Assembly: GCA_940747215.1 (NCBI GenBank)
Contig: CALNWS010000033.1
Span: 1 to 49,568 of the forward strand
Source: an uncultured Paraburkholderia sp.
GTDB lineage: Bacteria > Pseudomonadota > Gammaproteobacteria > Burkholderiales > Burkholderiaceae
Reading direction: 5' to 3'
Length of the DNA stretch: 49,568 bases
The notes under the pieces: model-generated
The model's input: only the letters and a program-made list of their open reading frames with translations
What the model was told of the DNA's origin: nothing
Databases searched by the model: none
Shown: positions 44,666 to 49,568 of the stretch, in pieces
Layout: every line of letters starts with the position of its first letter
Position numbering within the stretch: position 1 is the first letter of the stretch
Program-made: the position numbers and the translations under genes

Positions 44666-46372
44666 ATGACTCGAATCGTTACCCGCGCCTGTTCTCCCGT
44701 CGACGCCGAAGTGCTTACCCGCCACGGCCTGCATCCTGTGCTCGCGCGCCTGTACGCGTCGCGCGGCGTGTGTCTGCCGGACGAAATCGAAACCGGTCTC
44801 GCGCGACTCGTGCCGCCGGTTGCGCTCAAAGGTTGCGACGAGGCCGCCGTGCTGCTCGCCGACGCGATTCAGGGCAAGCGCCGCATGCTGGTGGTCGCCG
44901 ATTACGACTGCGACGGCGCCACCGCCTGCGCGGTCGCCGTGCGCGGTCTACGCATGTTCGGCGGCGACATCGGCTATCTGGTGCCGAACCGCTTCGAATA
45001 CGGTTACGGCCTCACGCCGGAAATCGTTGCGCTCGCCGCACGCGGTGCGTCGGGCAAGCCGGATCTTCTGATTACCGTCGACAACGGCATCGCGAGTGTG
45101 GACGGCGTGGAGGCGGCCAATGCGCTCGGCATCGACGTGCTCGTCACCGACCACCATTTGCCGGGCGACGACCTGCCGGCCGCGCGCGCCATCGTCAATC
45201 CGAACCAGCCGGGCTGCACGTTCCCGAGCAAATGCATTGCGGGCGTCGGCGTGATGTTTTACGTGCTGCTCGCGTTGCGCGCCGAGTTACGCCGCCGCGG
45301 CGCGTTCAACGACGCATTTCCCGAACCGCGTCTGGATGGCCTCCTCGATCTCGTCGCGCTCGGCACGGTCGCCGATGTGGTCAAGCTCGACGGCAACAAC
45401 CGCGTACTGGTCGCGCAAGGTTTGCAGCGCATCCGCAAAGGCAAGATGCAGCCGGGCATCGACGCCCTCTTCCGTGCCGCCGCGCGCGACGCCCGCAACG
45501 CGTCGGGCTTCGATCTCGGCTTCGCGCTCGGGCCGCGCCTGAATGCGGCGGGACGCCTGTCGGACATGTCGCTCGGCATCGAATGCCTGACGACCGACGA
45601 CGTCGGCCGTGCCTGGAATCTCGCGCAGCAGCTCGACACGATGAACCGCGAGCGCCGCGAAATCGAAGCGGGCATGCAGCAACAGGCGCTCGACGATCTG
45701 TCGGCGATCGATCCCGCCGGCGCGACCACCATCACGCTCTTCAATCCGACGTGGCATCAGGGCGTGATCGGCATCGTCGCGGGGCGGCTGAAGGAAAGAT
45801 TCCACCGCCCTTCGTTCACGTTCGCGCTCGCGGACGACAGCGCCGAACTCGTCAAAGGTTCGGGCCGCTCGATTCCCGGCTTTCATCTGCGCGACGCGCT
45901 CGATCTGATCTCGAAGCGCGAACCCGACCTGATCGTCAAGTTCGGCGGCCACGCGATGGCGGCGGGCATGACGATCGCCGCCGCCGACGTGCCGCGCTTC
46001 ACGGCCGCGTTCGAGACCGTGGGCCGCGAGTGGCTGTCGGCGGAAACGCTCTCGCGCACGGTGGAAACCGACGGCGAGCTGGAAGACACCTACTTCACGC
46101 CGCAGTTCGTCGAAATGCTCGACGCGGCCGTGTGGGGCCAAGGCTTTCCGGCGCCGGTTTTCTCCGGCGAGTTCGACATCGCCTCGCAGACGCTCGTGAA
46201 GGACAAGCACCTGAAGCTGCAACTCGTGCGTGGCCGTCAGCGCTTCAGTGCGATCTGGTTCAATCACACGGATACGCTGCCCGCACGCACGACCGTCGCG
46301 TACCGGCTCGCGAGCGACACGTGGAACGGCGTGTGGCGCGTGCAGTTGATCGTGGAGCATGCCGCAAGTTGA
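44666..46372 (+). CDS. recJ: single-stranded-DNA-specific exonuclease RecJ
   Basis: A 5'-3' single-strand exonuclease used in RecF-pathway repair and mismatch repair. The 568-residue protein carries the DHH-family motifs: VVADYDCDGATACA (about residue 75), TVDNGIASVDG, LVTDHHLPG (the DHH motif, about residue 160), and the DHHA1 block KFGGHAMAAGMTIA (about residue 425), followed by the OB-fold domain. It starts 28 bases after the RpfE-type gene and is intact. Confidence 0.96.
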   Translation: MTRIVTRACSPVDAEVLTRHGLHPVLARLYASRGVCLPDEIETGLARLVPPVALKGCDEAAVLLADAIQGKRRMLVVADYDCDGATACAVAVRGLRMFGGDIGYLVPNRFEYGYGLTPEIVALAARGASGKPDLLITVDNGIASVDGVEAANALGIDVLVTDHHLPGDDLPAARAIVNPNQPGCTFPSKCIAGVGVMFYVLLALRAELRRRGAFNDAFPEPRLDGLLDLVALGTVADVVKLDGNNRVLVAQGLQRIRKGKMQPGIDALFRAAARDARNASGFDLGFALGPRLNAAGRLSDMSLGIECLTTDDVGRAWNLAQQLDTMNRERREIEAGMQQQALDDLSAIDPAGATTITLFNPTWHQGVIGIVAGRLKERFHRPSFTFALADDSAELVKGSGRSIPGFHLRDALDLISKREPDLIVKFGGHAMAAGMTIAAADVPRFTAAFETVGREWLSAETLSRTVETDGELEDTYFTPQFVEMLDAAVWGQGFPAPVFSGEFDIASQTLVKDKHLKLQLVRGRQRFSAIWFNHTDTLPARTTVAYRLASDTWNGVWRVQLIVEHAAS

Positions 46373-46496
46373 CGGCAAGGCAGGTTCGCAGCGCGCGCCC
46401 GCCCGCCACATCAAAAACCGTAAAAAATAACCGCAAAATCAGTCCATAACACGTGTTGGAGCGCTCATCGGGCTCCGGCGCGGCCCACCGATCGGC

Positions 46497-46502
46497 TATA
46501 AT
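46497..46502 (+). promoter_or_regulatory. candidate -10 element upstream of prfB
   Basis: TATAAT in GGCTATAATTTCCCC lies 34 bases before the prfB ATG. There is no recognisable -35 at the proper distance, so the call is tentative. Confidence 0.35.
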
Positions 46503-46535
46503 TTCCCCTTTTTTACGAAGCTATAAAAGATCGAC

Positions 46536-47640
46536 ATGGAAGCGGAACGTCTCAACGCGATCGAAGCCTCTCTGGCAGACCTGCGCACTCGCGCGGACTT
46601 GCTACGGAGGTATCTTTGACTACGACGACAAATCACTGCGTCTGATTGAAGTCAACCGGGAACTCGAAGACCCGAACGTCTGGAACGACTCGAAGCACGC
46701 TCAGGCCCTCGGCCAAGAAAAGAAGCTGCTCGACGACACCGTCGGCAAGCTCACGTCGCTCAATAACGACTTGCGCGACGCGCAGGGCCTGTTCGACATG
46801 GCGCGCGAAGAAGGCGACGAGGACACGCTCCTCGCCTGCGAATCCGACGCGCAAGGCATCGAACAGCGCGTGGCCGACATGGAATCCCGCCGGATGTTCG
46901 CAAACCCGGCCGATCCGAACAACGCATTTCTGGACATCCACGCCGGTGCCGGCGGCACCGAGGCGTGCGACTGGGCGTCCATGCTGCTGCGCCAGTATCT
47001 GCGTTACTGCGAACGCAAAGGCTTCAAGACCGACGTGCTCGAGCAGACCGACGGCGACGTCGCGGGCATCAAGAACGCCACCATCAAGATCGAAGGCGAA
47101 TACGCCTACGGCTTTCTGCGCACCGAAACCGGCGTGCACCGTCTCGTGCGCAAGTCGCCGTTCGATTCGTCGGGCGGCCGTCACACGTCGTTCTCGTCGG
47201 TGTTCGTCTATCCGGAAATCGACGACTCGATCGAAGTGGACATCAACCCGGCCGATCTGCGTATCGACACGTACCGCGCGTCCGGCGCGGGCGGTCAGCA
47301 CATCAACAAGACCGACTCCGCCGTGCGTATCACGCACATGCCCTCGGGTATCGTCGTGCAGTGCCAGAACGACCGTTCGCAGCACCGCAACCGCGCCGAA
47401 GCGATGGCCATGCTGAAATCGCGCCTGTACGAAGCGGAAATCCGCAAGCGTCAGGGAGAGCAGGACAAGCTCGAAGCCGGCAAGACCGACGTGGGCTGGG
47501 GTCATCAGATCCGTTCGTATGTGCTGGATAACAGCCGCATCAAAGATCTGCGCACGAACGTCGAAATCAGCAACACGAAGAGCGTGCTCGACGGCGACCT
47601 CGATCCGTTCATCAGCGCAAGCCTGAAACAGGGTGTCTGA
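46536..47640 (+). CDS. prfB: peptide chain release factor 2, with programmed +1 frameshift
   Basis: RF2 ends translation at UGA and UAA. The first 27 codons (46536-46616, [20 protein letters not shown] then DLLRRYL) end at CTT TGA C (46614-46620); the ribosome slips +1 on CTT and continues from GAC 46618. The coding path is 46536-46616 joined to 46618-47640, 367 residues. An internal Shine-Dalgarno-like GGAGG lies just before the slip site (46606-46610). The stop-recognition motif SPF ([13 protein letters not shown]) and the catalytic GGQ in [11 protein letters not shown] are present. A longer unshifted frame opening at 46453 is a shadow, because its N-terminus is not the family's. Confidence 0.97.
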
Positions 47641-47792
47641 ACGCCGCGCACGCAGTTGAGCGTAATCGGCGCGGCCCTTGTTTTCACGCCGCGCCGCATC
47701 TTTTTACCGCCTGAGGTTTTTTCACTGACTGGCTCCCCGCATACGATGCACTTCGCTGCTTTCGGGTGCGGCCACCGAACACCACATTCATC

Positions 47793-49349
47793 ATGACCGA
47801 ACCGACCCAGCCGGCTGCGGCCCAGCCTAATGCGGCGCAACCGAACAACGTGCCTGAGGTAGACGACAACAAGATTATCGCAGAGCGCCGCGAGAAGCTG
47901 CGCGAGCTGCGTGAACACGGTGTCGCCTATCCGAACGATTTCCGCCCCACGCATCACGCGGAAGATCTGCAAGCGCAATACGAACACGCCGACAAGGACG
48001 CGCTCGAAGCGAATCCGCTCGAAGTCGCGATTGCCGGCCGCATGATGCTCAAACGCGTGATGGGCAAGGCGAGTTTCGCCACCGTGCGCGACGGCTCGGG
48101 TCAGATCCAGTTATTCATCACGCCCGCCGACGTCGGCCAAGACACCTACGACGCGTTCAAGAAGTGGGACATGGGCGACATCGTCGCCGCGCGCGGCGTA
48201 CTGTTCCGCACGAACAAAGGCGAGCTGTCGGTGCGCTGCACGGAACTGCGTCTGCTGTCGAAGTCGCTGCGTCCGCTGCCGGACAAATTCCACGGTCTTG
48301 CCGACCAGGAAATGAAGTATCGCCAGCGCTACGTCGACCTGATCGTCACGCCAGAAACGCGCAAGACATTCGTCGCGCGTACCAAGGCAATCTCGTCGAT
48401 CCGCAAGTACATGGCCGACGCGGACTTCATGGAAGTCGAAACGCCGATGCTGCACCCGATTCCGGGCGGCGCGGCGGCCAAGCCGTTCACCACGCACCAC
48501 AACGCGCTCGACATGCAGATGTTCCTGCGTATCGCGCCGGAGCTGTATCTGAAGCGTCTGGTGGTCGGCGGCTTCGAGCGCGTGTTCGAGATCAACCGTA
48601 ACTTCCGCAATGAGGGCGTGTCCGTGCGCCACAATCCGGAATTCACGATGATCGAGTTCTACGCGGCGTATACTGATTACAAGTGGCTGATGGACTTCAC
48701 GGAGCAACTGATCCGTCAAGCAGCCATCGACGCGCTCGGCACCGCCACGATCACGTATCAGGGCCGCGTGCTGGATCTGGCGAAGCCGTTCCACCGTCTG
48801 ACCATCACGCAGGCCATTCAGAAGTACGCGCCGCAATACACGAACGAGCAACTCGCCGATGCCACGTTCCTGCGCACCGAACTGAAGAAGTTCGGCGTGG
48901 ACGCATCGCAGCCGCAGTTCCTGAACGCGGGCGTCGGTTCGCTGCAACTCGCGCTCTTCGAAGAAACCGCCGAATCGCAACTGTGGGAACCGACGTACAT
49001 CATCGACTATCCGGTCGAAGTGTCGCCACTCGCGCGTGCATCGGACAAAGTGGAAGGCATCACTGAGCGTTTCGAGCTGTTCATCACGGGCCGCGAAATC
49101 GCCAACGGTTTCTCGGAGCTGAACAATCCGGAAGATCAAGCCGCGCGTTTCAAGAAGCAGGTCGATCAGAAAGATGCCGGCGACGAAGAAGCGATGTTCT
49201 ACGACGCCGACTACATCCGCGCGCTCGAATACGGCATGCCGCCGGCGGGCGGTTGCGGTATCGGAATCGACCGTCTTGTCATGATGCTTACGGATAGCCC
49301 AAGCATCCGCGACGTGATTCTGTTCCCGCATCTGCGTCGCGAAGATTAA
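47793..49349 (+). CDS. lysS: lysyl-tRNA synthetase (class II)
   Basis: Charges tRNA-Lys. From ATG 47793 ([20 protein letters not shown]) it has 518 residues: a Pro/Ala-rich leader, an N-terminal OB-fold anticodon domain ([20 protein letters not shown]), motif 2 ([17 protein letters not shown] and [14 protein letters not shown]) and motif 3 ([20 protein letters not shown]), ending FPHLRRED. An upstream in-frame ATG at 47766 is unlikely. It follows prfB by about 150 bases, the same neighbour order as in Xanthomonas and E. coli (prfB-lysS). Confidence 0.97.
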   Translation: MTEPTQPAAAQPNAAQPNNVPEVDDNKIIAERREKLRELREHGVAYPNDFRPTHHAEDLQAQYEHADKDALEANPLEVAIAGRMMLKRVMGKASFATVRDGSGQIQLFITPADVGQDTYDAFKKWDMGDIVAARGVLFRTNKGELSVRCTELRLLSKSLRPLPDKFHGLADQEMKYRQRYVDLIVTPETRKTFVARTKAISSIRKYMADADFMEVETPMLHPIPGGAAAKPFTTHHNALDMQMFLRIAPELYLKRLVVGGFERVFEINRNFRNEGVSVRHNPEFTMIEFYAAYTDYKWLMDFTEQLIRQAAIDALGTATITYQGRVLDLAKPFHRLTITQAIQKYAPQYTNEQLADATFLRTELKKFGVDASQPQFLNAGVGSLQLALFEETAESQLWEPTYIIDYPVEVSPLARASDKVEGITERFELFITGREIANGFSELNNPEDQAARFKKQVDQKDAGDEEAMFYDADYIRALEYGMPPAGGCGIGIDRLVMMLTDSPSIRDVILFPHLRRED

Positions 49350-49408
49350 AAGCTTCCCGCAGTCTCGTGTTTTTTTGCTTGTCCTACGGATTCCAGACGG
49401 AGGTCAAC

Positions 49409-49483
49409 ATGAATAACCTCGATAACAAACCCACGCAACAACGTAAGCGATCCAATATCGACGTCTATCCAACAGCACTCTGA
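49409..49483 (+). CDS. 24-residue ORF of unknown function, possibly truncated
   Basis: A strong ribosome binding site (GGAGGT, six bases before ATG 49409) precedes a frame reading MNNLDNKPTQQRKRSNIDVY then PTAL and a TGA at 49481. I recognise no family. The good initiation signal and abrupt end just before an unusual hairpin suggest the start of a longer gene cut by a rearrangement or insertion, but that is inference. Confidence 0.35.
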   Translation: MNNLDNKPTQQRKRSNIDVYPTAL

Positions 49484-49493
49484 GCGAGGGGCA

Positions 49494-49526
49494 TAGGTGT
49501 TCACCTATTTGTGAGGTGGACACCTA
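49494..49526. repeat. hairpin-forming inverted repeat at the right edge
   Basis: TAGGTGT-T-CACCT (49494-49506) pairs with AGGTG-G-ACACCTA (49514-49526) around ATTTGTG, with one G-T pair. It has no T run, so it is not a standard terminator. It could be an insertion-sequence end or an operator for the frame that starts inside it. Confidence 0.6.
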
Positions 49527-49568
49527 TGGCTGACAAAGACTCGGAGCGAAGAGTAGTTCGGCAAAGAT
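49525..49568 (+). CDS. partial ORF running off the window
   Basis: ATG 49525 opens MADKDSERRVVRQR and is cut by the window end. The fragment is too short to assign; its basic character and nearness to the inverted repeat would fit the start of a transposase, but nothing in the sequence proves it. Confidence 0.25.

Noticed and set aside
46453..47640. Single 395-residue frame for prfB without a frameshift
   Set aside because: Its N-terminus does not resemble RF2, while the 46536 start plus the CTT TGA slip site gives the exact family sequence.

Overview
The window is a chromosomal segment of a GC-rich betaproteobacterium. Gene order and protein sequences match Burkholderia sensu lato (Burkholderia/Paraburkholderia/Caballeronia): kup-PRTase-purA-hisZ-DUF2065-hflC-hflK-hflX-hfq-der-bamB-yfgM-hisS-ispG-rodZ-rlmN-ndk, dapA-bamC-MBL hydrolase, pyrG-kdsA-eno-ftsB, and rpfE-like-recJ-prfB-lysS. 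I recognised no tRNA, rRNA, CRISPR array or prophage. The family assignments come from reading the translations, not from a database search.

Layout. Positions 1-20 kb hold one long minus-strand run of housekeeping genes: potassium uptake, purine and histidine synthesis, the HflKC-HflX-Hfq group, Der, BamB and YfgM of envelope assembly, HisRS, IspG, RodZ, RlmN and Ndk. A plus-strand Bax inhibitor-1 membrane protein ends in a clear terminator near 20.65 kb. From 20.7 to 28 kb the minus strand carries BamC, DapA, TrpRS, a site-2 protease, a YciO-type protein and a PHP phosphatase, interleaved with dead genes. From 28 to 32 kb there is a cluster of broken genes: an alpha/beta hydrolase, a DUF455 ferritin-like protein, a gamma carbonic anhydrase and hslO. 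From 32 to 37 kb come ftsB, eno, kdsA and pyrG. From 37 to 40 kb lie two more ruins, an alpha/beta hydrolase and comEC. From 40 to 43 kb are tatD, lolD and lolC/E. From 43.5 kb to the end the plus strand carries an RpfE-type gene, recJ, prfB with its programmed frameshift, and lysS.

The most informative feature is decay. At least nine genes carry frameshifts, nonsense codons or truncations: the PRTase, DUF2065, the MBL hydrolase, a methyltransferase, two alpha/beta hydrolases, DUF455, hslO and comEC. The carbonic anhydrase has lost its normal C-terminus, and RodZ also appears damaged at its C-terminus. Translation, cell-wall, outer-membrane and amino-acid genes beside them are intact. This mosaic fits a host-restricted lineage early in genome reduction; leaf-nodule Burkholderia symbionts are one known case. 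That is inference, and unusually many indel errors in the assembly would have to be excluded.

A second pattern is short tandem duplication (15-27 bp) at or near gene boundaries (hflX stop, rodZ start, DUF2065 start) and inside hisZ, plus a perfect 20-bp fold-back inverted repeat inside the dead comEC. I see no convincing novel defence, biosynthetic or mobile system. The nearest things to novelty are the in-frame chimera of the carbonic anhydrase with the front of Hsp33, the duplicated translation start of rodZ, and an unidentified hairpin plus partial reading frame at the right edge.
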